A stretch of DNA of 64,000 nt from Polaribacter sp. NJDZ03 (GCF_019263805.1 NZ_CP079195.1:3335001-3399000); one strand, 5' to 3'; positions 25,032 to 34,946 are shown, counted from the first letter of the stretch. The notes: generated by a model from the sequence alone, not told the origin. Made by a program: numbers and translations.

Positions 25032-26828
25032 TTGAATTTTAAAGATAAAATATTTTTGTTTTTGTTTTTGGTGATTGTTTTTAAAACATTACCAAATAGA
25101 AAAGAAGCTGTATCTAATACAGCTTCTTTTTATATGCAATTAAATGATAGTACCTTAATTGAAAAATTACAGGATATTAATAAAGTTTATGAAGAAAAAA
25201 AATTTGACTTAGCTTTAAAAGAGGCATTTGTTTTATTAGATAGCTCTAGAAATAATAATAGAGAAATTTTTTATAAAACAAATTATCTAATAGGTAGCAT
25301 TTTCTATGAAACTCTAAGTTTTAAAGATGGGATTAAATATTTTAGGGCTAATGTGAATGGTTTGTTAAAAGATTCGTTATTATTAGATACTAATAAGTTT
25401 AATTTTGATTCAAATCAACTATTACTTCAAAACTACCTACGCTTAGGCAGTTCTTATCACAAACTTAAAGAAAGAGAATTTTTACAAAAGTATAGAGATA
25501 GTACTTTATATTACTACAATAAAGTAATAGATTTTAATGATTTAGATAATAGTTCTTTAGAGGCTAAAGCTAAAACTTATAGTAACTTATCTGCTTTTTA
25601 TATAAATGATTCTTTGTATGATTTGGCAGAAAAATATGTAAATTTATCAATAAGTATTCATAAATCTAATAACGATAAACTTAATCAAGCTGCAGGTTTA
25701 GGTAACTTAGCGAGTATTTACCTAATTAAAGAAGACTTTAACCTGGCAAAAAAAATATATTTAGAAGGTTTAGACTTAATTAAGAATGATAATAGTGCAA
25801 AAGCGATAAGGTTTAAAGCAAGTTTATATGCTAATTTATCTTGGGCTATGTACAAGTTAAAAGATTACAAAGCGTATGAGTTTCAAGAAATATCTTATGA
25901 TATAAAAGATGAGTTAAGGGATACTGAAATTAGAGGAATTGTAAAAACAATTAATGCTGAATATGATGTTGATACTGCTAAAAAATTAGTTTTAAAAGAA
26001 GAGGAAAATAAACGCCTAAAAAATCAAAGAACATTTGGGTCACTTGGTATAGGTGGCTTAATTATAATTATAACATTATTATATGCCTTAAACTTTTATA
26101 AACTTCGCCAAAAAAATTTAAGCTTACAGTTATCGCAAACCCAATTGGTACAACTTCAAAATTTAGAAAAAATAAAATCAGATTCTCAGGTAAGAATTTT
26201 AAATGCTACTATAGATGGTAAAGAGTCAGAGAGAAAACAAATTGCAGAAACTTTACACGATAGTGTAAGTGCGCTTTTATCATCTGCAAACCTTCATTTA
26301 CAAGCTACAAGAGGTCTTTTTAAAGGAGAAACCCCTGTAGAAATAGACAAGACGCAAAAGATTATTAAGGAAGCATCTCAAACTATAAGAGATTTATCTC
26401 ATACTTTGGTTTCGTCTGTATTGTTAAAATTTGGATTAAAATATGCCATAAAAGATATGGCGGATAAATACTCTAATTCTCAAATTAAGATTGATACCAG
26501 AATAGGTGAAACAAGGAGGTACGAACAAAATTTTGAAATAAAAGCATATAATATTATTCAAGAATTTATTAATAATATTTTAAAACATAGTAAGGCGGAA
26601 ACGGCAATGATTAAGTTAGATGAAGCAGATGGAAAGTTGTATTTAAGAATTTCTGATGACGGTATTGGGTTTGATAAAAAGAAGGTAATAAGTAAAGAAG
26701 GACTCGGTTTAAATCAGATTGATGCAAGAATACAAATGATGCAAGGAGAATTTAATATAGATACTTCACTTAAAAATGGTACTGTTGTTAAAGTTGTTTT
26801 GCCTATTTTAGAAAAAATAAAAAACTAA
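25032..26828 (+). CDS. TPR-containing sensor histidine kinase
   Basis: 598 residues from a TTG start. N-terminal signal/anchor, a periplasmic TPR region (about 40-320; repeats such as AKTYSNLSAFYINDSLYDLAEKY region), one membrane helix (about 336-353), a coiled coil and a HisKA_3-like dimerisation domain with phospho-acceptor H409 (ETLHDSVSALLSS), then a HATPase_c domain (NNILKHSKAETA, DDGIGFD, GLGLNQI). This is the kinase class that pairs with NarL regulators such as 23491-24156. It overlaps the convergent phosphoesterase by four bases. Confidence 0.92.
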   Translation: MNFKDKIFLFLFLVIVFKTLPNRKEAVSNTASFYMQLNDSTLIEKLQDINKVYEEKKFDLALKEAFVLLDSSRNNNREIFYKTNYLIGSIFYETLSFKDGIKYFRANVNGLLKDSLLLDTNKFNFDSNQLLLQNYLRLGSSYHKLKEREFLQKYRDSTLYYYNKVIDFNDLDNSSLEAKAKTYSNLSAFYINDSLYDLAEKYVNLSISIHKSNNDKLNQAAGLGNLASIYLIKEDFNLAKKIYLEGLDLIKNDNSAKAIRFKASLYANLSWAMYKLKDYKAYEFQEISYDIKDELRDTEIRGIVKTINAEYDVDTAKKLVLKEEENKRLKNQRTFGSLGIGGLIIIITLLYALNFYKLRQKNLSLQLSQTQLVQLQNLEKIKSDSQVRILNATIDGKESERKQIAETLHDSVSALLSSANLHLQATRGLFKGETPVEIDKTQKIIKEASQTIRDLSHTLVSSVLLKFGLKYAIKDMADKYSNSQIKIDTRIGETRRYEQNFEIKAYNIIQEFINNILKHSKAETAMIKLDEADGKLYLRISDDGIGFDKKKVISKEGLGLNQIDARIQMMQGEFNIDTSLKNGTVVKVVLPILEKIKN

Positions 26829-27322
26829 CCTCGCTTAGCCAATTCTATAATTTCCATATCTTTTATTTCTCCATTTTCTAGAGTAAAACGCAACATGGTC
26901 CTTACTTTATGAAAACCATGATTTCCTGCTGCACCAGGGTTTAGGTGTAATAAATTTAATTTTTTATCATATTGTACTTTTAAAATATGAGAATGCCCCG
27001 AGATAAAAATTTTTGGAGGATTCACTTTTATTTCTTCACGAATTCTTAGATCATATCTATTGGGGTAACCACCAATATGTGTAATCCAAACAGTTACATT
27101 TTCAACTTCAAATTTTGTGTCTAATGGAAATTCAGATCTAGCATCAGCTCCATCAATATTTCCAAAAACAGCACGTAAAGGTTTCAATTTTTTTATAGTA
27201 TCGGTAACTTCTAAATTTCCAATATCTCCTGCATGCCAAACTTCATCTGCCTGTTTTACAAATTTTAATATTTGAGCATCAATAAAGCTATGAGTATCAG
27301 ATAATAATAAGATTTTCTTCAT
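26825..27322 (-). CDS. YfcE-type metallophosphoesterase
   Basis: 165 residues with all calcineurin-like metal-binding motifs: LLSDTHSFID, WHAGDIGN, FGNIDGAD and ISGHSHI. Small members of this family are manganese-dependent phosphodiesterases of uncertain natural substrate. Convergent with the histidine kinase (four-base overlap) and divergent from truA. Confidence 0.9.
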   Translation of the reverse strand: MKKILLLSDTHSFIDAQILKFVKQADEVWHAGDIGNLEVTDTIKKLKPLRAVFGNIDGADARSEFPLDTKFEVENVTVWITHIGGYPNRYDLRIREEIKVNPPKIFISGHSHILKVQYDKKLNLLHLNPGAAGNHGFHKVRTMLRFTLENGEIKDMEIIELAKRG

Positions 27323-27422
27323 AAAAAGAAATAGTTAGAAAAGTTTAACGTCTCTATTAGCTTCAAATGTAATCATAACAAAATAAATTCCGTAATTTTG
27401 ATGACTACAAAAACAGACTTTC

Positions 27423-28148
27423 TTGAGGTATTTTATAGAACTTTCTTATAACGGAAAAAATTATCATGGTTGGCAAATTCAACCAGATGTAATTTCTGTA
27501 CAAGAAAAATTAAACAAAGCGGTTAGTACTATATTTCAAGAAAAAATTGAAGTTGTAGGAGCAGGTAGAACAGATACCGGAGTGCATGCTTCGCAAATGT
27601 TTGCTCATTTTGATATAGAAAAAACATTAAAAGGAGATATTCCGCACAAGTTAAACTCATTACTTCCTATGGATATTGTGGTTTATAATGTGTTTGCAGT
27701 TGATCATGAAAAACATGCACGTTTTGGAGCACTAAGCAGAAGTTATGAATATAAAATATGGATGGGTAGAAACCCTTTTTTATTAGATTTTTCGTGGCAA
27801 ATACATTCACAAGAATTAAATATAGATTTAATGAATGAGGCTGCAAAATTATTGTTAGAATATACAGATTTTCAGACTTTTTCTAAAGTGAAGACAGATG
27901 TGTATACCTATAATTGTAATGTTACAGAAGCTGTTTGGAAACAAAATGGAAAGGAGTTGGTGTTTTATATAACAGCAAATCGGTTTTTAAGAAATATGGT
28001 AAGAGCCATTGTAGGTACTTTAGTTGATGTTGGTTTAGAAAAAATATCAAAAGAAGATTTTAGAAAAATTATTGAAAGTAAAAATAGAAGCAACGCAGGG
28101 TTATCAGTTCCTGCAAAAGGATTGTTTTTAACAAATATAAAATATTAA
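27423..28148 (+). CDS. truA: tRNA pseudouridine(38-40) synthase
   Basis: 241 residues from a TTG start (MRYFIELSYNGKNYHGWQIQP). The catalytic aspartate is D51 in GAGRTDTGVHA. The KLNSLLP and NRFLRNMVRAIVGTL segments are conserved in the family. Modifies the anticodon arm of many tRNAs. The ABC exporter follows after three bases. Confidence 0.95.
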   Translation: MRYFIELSYNGKNYHGWQIQPDVISVQEKLNKAVSTIFQEKIEVVGAGRTDTGVHASQMFAHFDIEKTLKGDIPHKLNSLLPMDIVVYNVFAVDHEKHARFGALSRSYEYKIWMGRNPFLLDFSWQIHSQELNIDLMNEAAKLLLEYTDFQTFSKVKTDVYTYNCNVTEAVWKQNGKELVFYITANRFLRNMVRAIVGTLVDVGLEKISKEDFRKIIESKNRSNAGLSVPAKGLFLTNIKY

Positions 28149-28151
28149 GTT

Positions 28152-29918
28152 TTGGCAGGTAAAACAGGAAATGCATTTGATTTACAAATCTTTTTAAGAC
28201 TAATGTCTTTTGCAAAACGTTATAAGTTAAATTTTTTTATTGCTGTTTTTTCTACTGTATTATTATCGCTTGTAGCACTATTAAATCCTTATTTAATAAA
28301 AGAAACGGTAGATAAATACATTACAGAAAAAGACGCACAAGGGCTAGTAAATAATATAATTTTAATGCTTGTAGTTGTACTTGTAGAAGTGTTGCTACGT
28401 TTTACATTTATTTATTTTGCAAATTGGGTTGGTCAGCATATAATTAGAGATATTAGAGCAAAAACATTTAGGCACATTTTACAGTTTAAAATGTCTTATT
28501 TCGATAAAAATTCTGTTGGTAAATTAGTTACTAGAGTGGTTTCTGATATAGAAACTATCGCAGCCTTTTTTAGTAGTGGTGTTTTTACAATAGTAAGTGA
28601 TATTTTACAAATGTTTGCTGTAGCTGTTTTAATGTTTTATTTTAATTGGAAACTAGCCTTAATAGCACTAGCCGTTTTGCCTATTTTAATTTATGCTACG
28701 AGAATTTTTCAGAAAGCCATAAAAGCTACTTTTCAAGAGGTAAGAAATCAAGTTGCAAATCTAAACGGATTTGTACAAGAGCGAGTTACCGGAATGAAGA
28801 TTGTGCAGCTTTTTAATAGAGAAAAAATAGAATATAAGAATTTTAATGATATTAATAATAAACACAAAGAAGCGTACGTAAAAACCATTTGGTACTTTTC
28901 TATTTTCTTTCCTATTGCAGAAATTTTATCATCTATTGGTATTGGTTTAATTGTTTGGTTTGGAAGTAAACAAATTATTGGAGGTGCTGTTCCTGGTCCT
29001 GGTACGGTGATGGCTTTTGTGCAAATGGCACAAATGTTATTTAGACCTTTACGCCAAATTGCAGATAAATTTAACCAGTTACAGATGGGAATTGTTTCTG
29101 GAGAACGTGTTTTTAAGGTTTTAGATACCCACAGTAGTATTGTTAAGAACGGAACTATTACAGCTAGAAATTTAAAAGGAGATATCAATTTAAAAGATGT
29201 TAGATTTAGCTATATTGAAGGAGAAGAAGTTTTAAAAGGAATTTCTTTGGATGTAAAAAGAGGACAAACGGTAGCTATTGTTGGCGCAACAGGTGCAGGG
29301 AAATCTACCATAATCAACTTAATAAACCGTTTTTATGAAATAGATAGTGGTACTATTTGTGTTGATGATGTTTCTATAGATCAATACACTTTAGATAGTT
29401 TAAGAAGCCAAGTTGCTATAGTTTTACAAGATGTCTTTTTGTTTTCAGATTCAATTTTTAATAATATTACATTAAAAGATAAAAATATCACTTTAGAAGA
29501 AGTGGAGAAAGCAGCAAAACAAATTGGAATTCATGACTTTATTATGACACTTCCAGGGGGTTATCAATACAATGTAAAAGAGCGTGGTGCTATGTTATCT
29601 TCTGGACAGAGACAATTAATTGCTTTTTTAAGGGCTTATGTAAGCAAGCCAAGTATTTTAATTTTAGATGAAGCTACTTCTTCTGTAGATTCTTATGCAG
29701 AACAAATGATTCAATATGCAACTGAAACCATTACAAAAGGTAGAACCTCAATTGTAATTGCACATCGATTAGCAACCATAAAACAAGCAGATAAAATTAT
29801 TGTTATGGATAAGGGTTTAATTGTGGAAGAAGGAACTCATAATGAGTTGTTAGAGAGAGAGAAAGGGTATTATAAAAACCTGTACGACAAGCAATTTAGC
29901 ATACAAAATGCTTCTTAA
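28152..29918 (+). CDS. ABC exporter, MsbA-like half transporter
   Basis: 588 residues from a TTG start. Six-helix type 1 exporter domain (about 15-320) fused to an ATPase domain (about 345-580) with Walker A GATGAGKST, signature LSSGQRQL, Walker B ILILDEATSSVD and the H-loop IAHRLAT. Homodimers of such proteins export lipids, peptides or drugs; the substrate is not readable. It is tightly linked to truA (three-base gap). Confidence 0.93.
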   Translation: MAGKTGNAFDLQIFLRLMSFAKRYKLNFFIAVFSTVLLSLVALLNPYLIKETVDKYITEKDAQGLVNNIILMLVVVLVEVLLRFTFIYFANWVGQHIIRDIRAKTFRHILQFKMSYFDKNSVGKLVTRVVSDIETIAAFFSSGVFTIVSDILQMFAVAVLMFYFNWKLALIALAVLPILIYATRIFQKAIKATFQEVRNQVANLNGFVQERVTGMKIVQLFNREKIEYKNFNDINNKHKEAYVKTIWYFSIFFPIAEILSSIGIGLIVWFGSKQIIGGAVPGPGTVMAFVQMAQMLFRPLRQIADKFNQLQMGIVSGERVFKVLDTHSSIVKNGTITARNLKGDINLKDVRFSYIEGEEVLKGISLDVKRGQTVAIVGATGAGKSTIINLINRFYEIDSGTICVDDVSIDQYTLDSLRSQVAIVLQDVFLFSDSIFNNITLKDKNITLEEVEKAAKQIGIHDFIMTLPGGYQYNVKERGAMLSSGQRQLIAFLRAYVSKPSILILDEATSSVDSYAEQMIQYATETITKGRTSIVIAHRLATIKQADKIIVMDKGLIVEEGTHNELLEREKGYYKNLYDKQFSIQNAS

Positions 29919-29970
29919 AATCATTTTTTTTGATTTACATTTGTAATACTAATAATACAAATCAAAAAAA

Positions 29971-30399
29971 ATGAAAAAAATCGTTGTATCAATTTTCGTA
30001 ATAGGAGCATTAGTATTCTCTTCTTGTAAATCTGAAAAGAAAGATGTAAAAGAAGTAGTTGTAGAAACCGAAACGGTTGCTAATGAAGAGTTAGAGTTAA
30101 TTGAGGAAGAAGAAATTGAACAAGAAGTTAGTAAAGAGTTAACTTCTGCAGTAGAAGGAGTTACAATTCCTAGTTTTTCTAATGAAGCTGTAACACAGAA
30201 TCTATTAGGTTATGCGCAATATGCTAAAAATTATATAGAAGCTAAGGGTGATTTTGTGAAAATTAGAGGTATGGCTTCTAAGGGAGCTTCTTTACTAAAA
30301 GAAGGAAAAGAATTAACTTCTGGGTTAGATAAAAGTGAAGTAGAAAAATACAAAAGTGTTTTAGCAGCTATTCAATCTAAGATGGCAGCAGCTAACTAG
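29971..30399 (+). CDS. Small lipoprotein, unknown function
   Basis: 142 residues. Lipobox FSSC with C19 lipidated, then an acidic Glu/Val-rich linker (about 25-55) and a helical C-terminal part (about 65-140). No family recognised. A TACATTTG box at 29936-29943 lies 27 bases before the ATG and a strong terminator follows, so it is a single-gene transcript. Composition suggests a surface- or periplasm-facing helical lipoprotein. Confidence 0.78.
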   Translation: MKKIVVSIFVIGALVFSSCKSEKKDVKEVVVETETVANEELELIEEEEIEQEVSKELTSAVEGVTIPSFSNEAVTQNLLGYAQYAKNYIEAKGDFVKIRGMASKGASLLKEGKELTSGLDKSEVEKYKSVLAAIQSKMAAAN

Positions 30400-30418
30400 A
30401 AAATAATCATTATAAATG

Positions 30419-30452
30419 AAAAAAGGTTCTCAATTTTGAGAACCTTTTTTTA
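30419..30452. terminator. Bidirectional terminator between the lipoprotein and cdaA
   Basis: Stem AAAGGTTCTCAA / TTGAGAACCTTT with A and T runs on the two sides. It serves the convergent genes on both strands. Confidence 0.88.
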
Positions 30453-30475
30453 TGTTTTTTTTATGTTTAATAAGC

Positions 30476-31252
30476 TTACATTAAATCTTTTTTCAGCTTT
30501 TCATCCAGTTCAGCAAAATCAGCATACAACTCAAATCCACCATCTTTTATGTAAGAAATTTCTCCAGTTTCTTCTGATACTAATAAACAAACGGCATCTG
30601 TTTTTTCTGAAACTCCTATTGCTGCTCTATGTCTTAATCCAAATCTAGACGGGATTTTAGTACTGTCAGAAACGGGTAAAATAACTCTTGTTGCCACAAT
30701 ATAATTGTCTCTAATAATTAATGCTCCATCATGTAAAGGACTATTTTTATAGAATACACTTTCTAAAATAGCCACATTTACCAAAGCATTCATGCTATCT
30801 CCTGTGTTTATTAAAAAATCTAAAGCATTGGTACGTTCAATAACAATTAGAGCACCGGTTTTAGTTTTAGCCATGTTTTTGCATGCATCTAAAATTGTTT
30901 CTGTATCAATCTCTGTACCTATTTCTGTATGTAAAAATTTCAGTTGTTTTAAAAAACTTCGTTTATTGGTAAAGTTTGTGGTACCAATCATTAATAAGAA
31001 TTTTCGTATTTCTTGCTGAAAAACAATGATCAATGCAATAACTCCACCGGAAAGTAAATAACCTAAAATACCACTCAGCATTTCCATTTTTAAGGCTTGT
31101 GTAATTTTCCAAATTAAGAAAATAAACGCAATTCCAATTACAATATTAATAGCAACTGTACCTTTTAATAGCTTGTAAATGTAATAGAGTAGTGTGGCAA
31201 CTAATACAATGTCTAAAGCATCTAATAAAGAAAATTCAATAAAATCGAACAT
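30476..31252 (-). CDS. cdaA: Diadenylate cyclase CdaA
   Basis: 258 residues. Three N-terminal membrane helices (about 12-28, 34-50, 60-79) then a DAC domain with the catalytic DGA motif (175-177, SPLHDGALIIRDN) and RHR motif (207-209, GLRHRAAIG). It makes c-di-AMP from two ATP at the membrane. The genes that regulate CdaA in Firmicutes (cdaR, glmM) are not adjacent. folP lies upstream across 377 bases of repeats. Confidence 0.95.
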   Translation of the reverse strand: MFDFIEFSLLDALDIVLVATLLYYIYKLLKGTVAINIVIGIAFIFLIWKITQALKMEMLSGILGYLLSGGVIALIIVFQQEIRKFLLMIGTTNFTNKRSFLKQLKFLHTEIGTEIDTETILDACKNMAKTKTGALIVIERTNALDFLINTGDSMNALVNVAILESVFYKNSPLHDGALIIRDNYIVATRVILPVSDSTKIPSRFGLRHRAAIGVSEKTDAVCLLVSEETGEISYIKDGGFELYADFAELDEKLKKDLM

Positions 31253-31448
31253 GAAAATTGACTGATTTTAGGCTAAATTACTAATAAATTTGTTGCCAGC
31301 AATATCAATTATTAAATTCTGCACCAGAGAATAAGATTTGATGTTTTTTATGATTAACTTAATTTTACTATTATGAGTTTTCTCAATCGCTGAAAAAGCT
31401 TATTTCGGAATGACAAGCTAATTTAATTTATGCTATTAGTACGCAAAC

Positions 31449-31627
31449 AGGTTTAGCCCTGATTGAAACGGCATCCTTTTTTACTGTTAGTTCGAGTGGT
31501 TTTTCTGACGAAGGAAGAAAAATTGTATCGAGAACTAGCCGTAAAAAAGATATAGTGGAAAGCAGGAAATAGCTTCTAAAAAAAAGATTCTTAATAATTA
31601 TAAGATTGTTTCGTACCTCGCAATGAC
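31449..31627. repeat. Composite interspersed intergenic repeats
   Basis: They fill most of the 377-base gap between cdaA and folP; no gene is seen there. The left part (31449-31574: GGTTTAGCCCTGATTGAAAC ... AGATATAGTGGAAAGC) belongs to the same family as 36359-36475, 40882-40966 and 20671-20790. The right part (31603-31627: AGATTGTTTCG ... CTCGCAATGAC) is the reverse of the repeat at 33699-33723. Confidence 0.7.
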
Positions 31628-31629
31628 GA

Positions 31630-32451
31630 TTATTTAACCTGATTTACAATTTTTACAGCTTCTACAGCTTCTTTAACATCGTGAACACGTAAAATATTCG
31701 CGCCATTTAAAAGGGCAATAGTATTTGCAGAAGTAGTTGCATTTAAAGCTTCTTGGGCAGAAATATCCAACGTTTTATACAACATAGATTTACGCGAAAT
31801 TCCGGCTAAAATGGGTGCGTCTAAACTTTTAAAAAGTGATAAATTTTTAAGAATTTCAAAATTATGAACATTTGTTTTTCCAAAACCGAAACCAACATCT
31901 ATAATAATATCGTTTAATTTAAGTTGATGTAATTTGTAAATTTGTTCTGCAAAAAAGGAAATAATTTCTTGCGTTACATTAGTATAAATAGGATTTTTCT
32001 GCATGTTTTGCGGCGTACCTAACATATGCATTAAAATATAAGGAACTTGCAGATTGGCAACGGTTGCAAACATATTAGCATCCATTTTTCCGCCAGAAAT
32101 ATCGTTTACAATTGCTGCACCCGCATTTATGGTTTCTTGGGCAACTTTACTTCTAAAAGTATCTACAGAAATAATAATTTCAGGAAAATTCTGAACTAAT
32201 AAATTAATTACCGGAACAATTCTTTGCAGTTCTTCTTCTTCAGAAATGTGTTTAGCGCCAGGTCTAGACGAGTAGGCACCAACATCTATAAAAGTTGCGC
32301 CGTTTAAAAGCATTTTTTCTGTTTGAGAAAGAATATCGGTTTCATTTTTATATTTTCCGCCGTCAAAGAAAGAATCTGGTGTAATATTTAAAATCCCCAT
32401 CACTTTTGGTGATGTTAAATCTACTAAAGTACCTTTGCAATTTATGGTCAT
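31630..32451 (-). CDS. folP: Dihydropteroate synthase
   Basis: 273 residues. Begins with the pterin-binding signature VMGILNITPDSFFDGG, then the GADIIDVGAYSSRPG-like block (FIDVGAYSSRPGAKHISEEEE) and SVDTFRSKVA, IVNDISGG, DVGFGFGK. Joins 4-aminobenzoate to the pterin diphosphate in folate synthesis; target of sulfonamides. Its ATG directly follows the stop of the LOG gene, so the two are co-transcribed. Confidence 0.95.
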   Translation of the reverse strand: MTINCKGTLVDLTSPKVMGILNITPDSFFDGGKYKNETDILSQTEKMLLNGATFIDVGAYSSRPGAKHISEEEELQRIVPVINLLVQNFPEIIISVDTFRSKVAQETINAGAAIVNDISGGKMDANMFATVANLQVPYILMHMLGTPQNMQKNPIYTNVTQEIISFFAEQIYKLHQLKLNDIIIDVGFGFGKTNVHNFEILKNLSLFKSLDAPILAGISRKSMLYKTLDISAQEALNATTSANTIALLNGANILRVHDVKEAVEAVKIVNQVK

Positions 32452-33033
32452 TTAACTAACTACTTTATTTATTACGTGTGTGATTTTTGGTGCTTTGTAA
32501 GCATTCATTTTTTGCATTAAATCTTCTACAGAAGTGCCAACTATTAACATATCTCTATTGGTCTGTTTTAAGAAACCTTCTGCTATCATTTTGTCTAATT
32601 GTACTAAAACAGCATCGAAAAATCCATTAATATTTAAAAGTCCGACTGGTTTTTGTTCAATATATAATTGGCCTAAAGTAAGTGCTTCAAACAACTCATC
32701 TAAAGTACCAAAACCTCCAGGAAGTGTAATATAGCCGTCTACTAATTGGCTCATTATTACTTTACGTTCGCTCATGGTTTTGCAAACAATCATTTCTTCT
32801 ACACCAGCATGTACCACTTCTTCCTTTTCTAATAATTGGGGTATTACGCCAATAACTTCGCCATTATGAGCAAGAATTGTATCGGCAATTGCGCCCATCA
32901 TTCCTATTTTTCCGCCACCATAGACCAAACCAATTTTGTTGTTTGCAAAATGATTTCCTAACTCTATTGCAGCTTCTTTATAAATAGGATTAAAACCTAG
33001 ACTTGCACCACAAAAAACAACAACTTTTTTCAA
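32452..33033 (-). CDS. LOG family protein (TIGR00730)
   Basis: 193 residues with the Rossmann-type motifs of the Lonely-Guy family: VYGGGKIGMMGAIAD (37-51), MSERKVIM (87-94) and PGGFGTLDE (105-113). The plant and actinobacterial members are cytokinin riboside monophosphate phosphoribohydrolases; the bacterial role is likely nucleotide 5'-monophosphate hydrolysis. Older names call it lysine decarboxylase, which is wrong. First gene before folP. Confidence 0.92.
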   Translation of the reverse strand: MKKVVVFCGASLGFNPIYKEAAIELGNHFANNKIGLVYGGGKIGMMGAIADTILAHNGEVIGVIPQLLEKEEVVHAGVEEMIVCKTMSERKVIMSQLVDGYITLPGGFGTLDELFEALTLGQLYIEQKPVGLLNINGFFDAVLVQLDKMIAEGFLKQTNRDMLIVGTSVEDLMQKMNAYKAPKITHVINKVVS

Positions 33034-33121
33034 CTTTATGAGTTTTAAATTTTTTTTGTAAAATTAATGAAATGCCTATAGGATTTAGTATTTTTGAGCA
33101 AATACTTTTTAACAAGAGAAA

Positions 33122-33655
33122 ATGCAAGATACATCTAAACAATACGATGCTGTAATTGAAGAATGCAGAAGTTTATTTATAAAAAAAATGAGTGATTATG
33201 GTTCTGCGTGGCGAATTTTACGTTTACCATCTTTAACCGATCAGATTTTTATTAAGGCACAAAGAATTCGTCAATTACAAGAAAACGAGGTTAGAAAAGT
33301 TGATGAAGGAGAGAAATCTGAGTTTATTGGAATCATCAATTATTCTATAATGGCGTTAATTCAGTTAGAAAATGGTGTTGTTGCAAACCCAGATTTGAAT
33401 ACTGAGCAAGCAACTGTTTTGTATGACAAACATGCTAAAATTACCAAAGAATTAATGATGAATAAAAATCATGATTATGGTGAAGCTTGGAGAGATATGC
33501 GTGTTCCTAGCTTAACAGATTTGATTTTACAGAAATTATTACGCGTGAAACAAATTGAAGATAATAAAGGGAAAACCTTAGTTTCTGAAGGAATTGATGC
33601 CAACTATCAAGACATGATTAATTATGCAATTTTTGCAATGATTCATTTATGGTAA
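33122..33655 (+). CDS. DUF1599 family protein, two tandem domains
   Basis: 177 residues composed of two copies of one unit (about 8-83 and 101-177), each with DYGxAWR, P-SLTD and an INYxIxALIxL end. The DUF1599 family is known from Bacteroidota and viruses and has been linked to nucleotide metabolism or modification; the reaction is unproven. A TATTTTTG box at 33089-33096 lies 26 bases before the ATG. Divergent from the LOG-folP pair. Confidence 0.88.
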   Translation: MQDTSKQYDAVIEECRSLFIKKMSDYGSAWRILRLPSLTDQIFIKAQRIRQLQENEVRKVDEGEKSEFIGIINYSIMALIQLENGVVANPDLNTEQATVLYDKHAKITKELMMNKNHDYGEAWRDMRVPSLTDLILQKLLRVKQIEDNKGKTLVSEGIDANYQDMINYAIFAMIHLW

Positions 33656-33698
33656 AAATAGTTGCAAAGTTTCAAAGCTTAAAAGTAACAGAGTCTTA

Positions 33699-33723
33699 GT
33701 CATTGCGAGTAACGAAGCAATCT
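33699..33723. repeat. Interspersed repeat (GTCATTGCGAG ... GAAGCAATCT)
   Basis: A 25-base unit in the gap between the DUF1599 and DoxX genes. Related copies lie at 31603-31627 (reverse), 49527-49611 (inverted pair) and 54356-54380 (reverse). Confidence 0.8.
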
Positions 33724-33781
33724 GTATTTAAGAATAGGAATTAAAAAAATAGTTTTTAAAGAAAAGTTTAAATTAGAATAA

Positions 33782-34744
33782 ATGAAAATATTAGTACAAT
33801 TATCAAGAATATTAGTCGGAGCCTTATTTATTTTTTCTGGCTTTGTAAAATTGGTAGATCCAATTGGTTCTCAATATAAGTTTCAAGAATATTTTTCTGC
33901 GGATGTTTTAAACATGGAATTTTTAATTCCGTTTGCATTACCGTTTGCAGTTTTACTTATTGTTGCAGAAATATTATTAGGAGTGATGATTTTAATAGGT
34001 TACAAACCAAAGTTTACGGTTTTTAGTTTGTTTCTATTAACTCTTATCTTCTTGTTTTTAACTTGGTACTCTGCTTACTATAATAAAGTTACCGATTGTG
34101 GTTGTTTTGGAGATGCTGTGAAATTATCTACTTGGGGAACTTTCTATAAAAACGTTATTTTAATTGCATTGATAATTATTTTATTGGTAAAAGTAAAACT
34201 GATTCAACCTATTTTTGGAGGTAAAATACCAAAGATGATTACGTTTTTATCGTTAGGTGTTTTCTTGTTTATTGTACAACATGTATTAACACATTTACCA
34301 ATCATCGATTTTAGAGCATACGCAATTGGTAAGAGTATTCCAGAAGGAATGGTTTTTCCTAAAGATGGTAGCATACCGCCAGTGCATGATTTTATGTTAG
34401 AAGATGAACAAGCAGATTTAGCACCAGAATTATTAAAGAAGGAAAAAGTAATGTTGGTAATTGTCTATAATTTAGATAAAGCTGATGAAAATGGTTTTCC
34501 GGCAATTAAAGATATTGCTACAAAAGCGAAAGCAAAAGGATATACAGTTTATGGAGTTTCGGCTTCTTTTTCTGATGATTTAATTCTTGCAAAAGAAAAG
34601 TATGACTTGCCTTTCGACTTTTTATTCTGTGACGAAACAACACTAAAAACCATTATTAGAGGAAATCCTGGAGTTGTTATTTTAGATAAAGGAACTGTTG
34701 TAGAAAAGAAAAATTGGGTAGATGTTGATGAGATAGAATTGTAA
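33782..34744 (+). CDS. DoxX/MauE-like membrane protein with thioredoxin-like domain (BT_3928 type)
   Basis: 320 residues. N-terminal four-helix DoxX/MauE-like domain (about 5-140) with a double-cysteine motif DCGCFG (C106, C108), one further helix (about 150-168), then a periplasmic or cytosolic thioredoxin-like domain (about 195-318) without an obvious CxxC. MauE-type proteins work in disulphide handling. The fusion is common in Bacteroidota and is named after BT_3928; its substrate is unknown. Confidence 0.87.
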   Translation: MKILVQLSRILVGALFIFSGFVKLVDPIGSQYKFQEYFSADVLNMEFLIPFALPFAVLLIVAEILLGVMILIGYKPKFTVFSLFLLTLIFLFLTWYSAYYNKVTDCGCFGDAVKLSTWGTFYKNVILIALIIILLVKVKLIQPIFGGKIPKMITFLSLGVFLFIVQHVLTHLPIIDFRAYAIGKSIPEGMVFPKDGSIPPVHDFMLEDEQADLAPELLKKEKVMLVIVYNLDKADENGFPAIKDIATKAKAKGYTVYGVSASFSDDLILAKEKYDLPFDFLFCDETTLKTIIRGNPGVVILDKGTVVEKKNWVDVDEIEL

Positions 34745-34872
34745 TCTATTTTACAAATAACTATCAATATTTAGAATGTTTAAAGGTTAATGTCGAGGTG
34801 ATTAAAGTGTTAGAAACAAATCAGAACCTGATAAAGCATAGTTTTTTATAAGCGTAAAAGTTATTTTGACTT

Positions 34873-34909
34873 ACCACATAGTCACATAGAAAATATATTA
34901 CTATGTGGT
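34873..34909. terminator. Inverted repeat between convergent genes, possible terminator
   Basis: A perfect 10-base repeat ACCACATAGT / ACTATGTGGT with a 17-base spacer, followed by a T-rich stretch on the plus strand. Possibly ends the DoxX transcript or the convergent CLC transcript. Confidence 0.5.
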
Positions 34910-34946
34910 ATATTTTATACCGTTGATTTTAATTCTTCTAAGTAAA

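Noticed and set aside
28748..29188. Open frame of 146 codons antisense to the ABC exporter
   Set aside because: It lies wholly within a clear gene on the other strand and shows no recognisable protein features.
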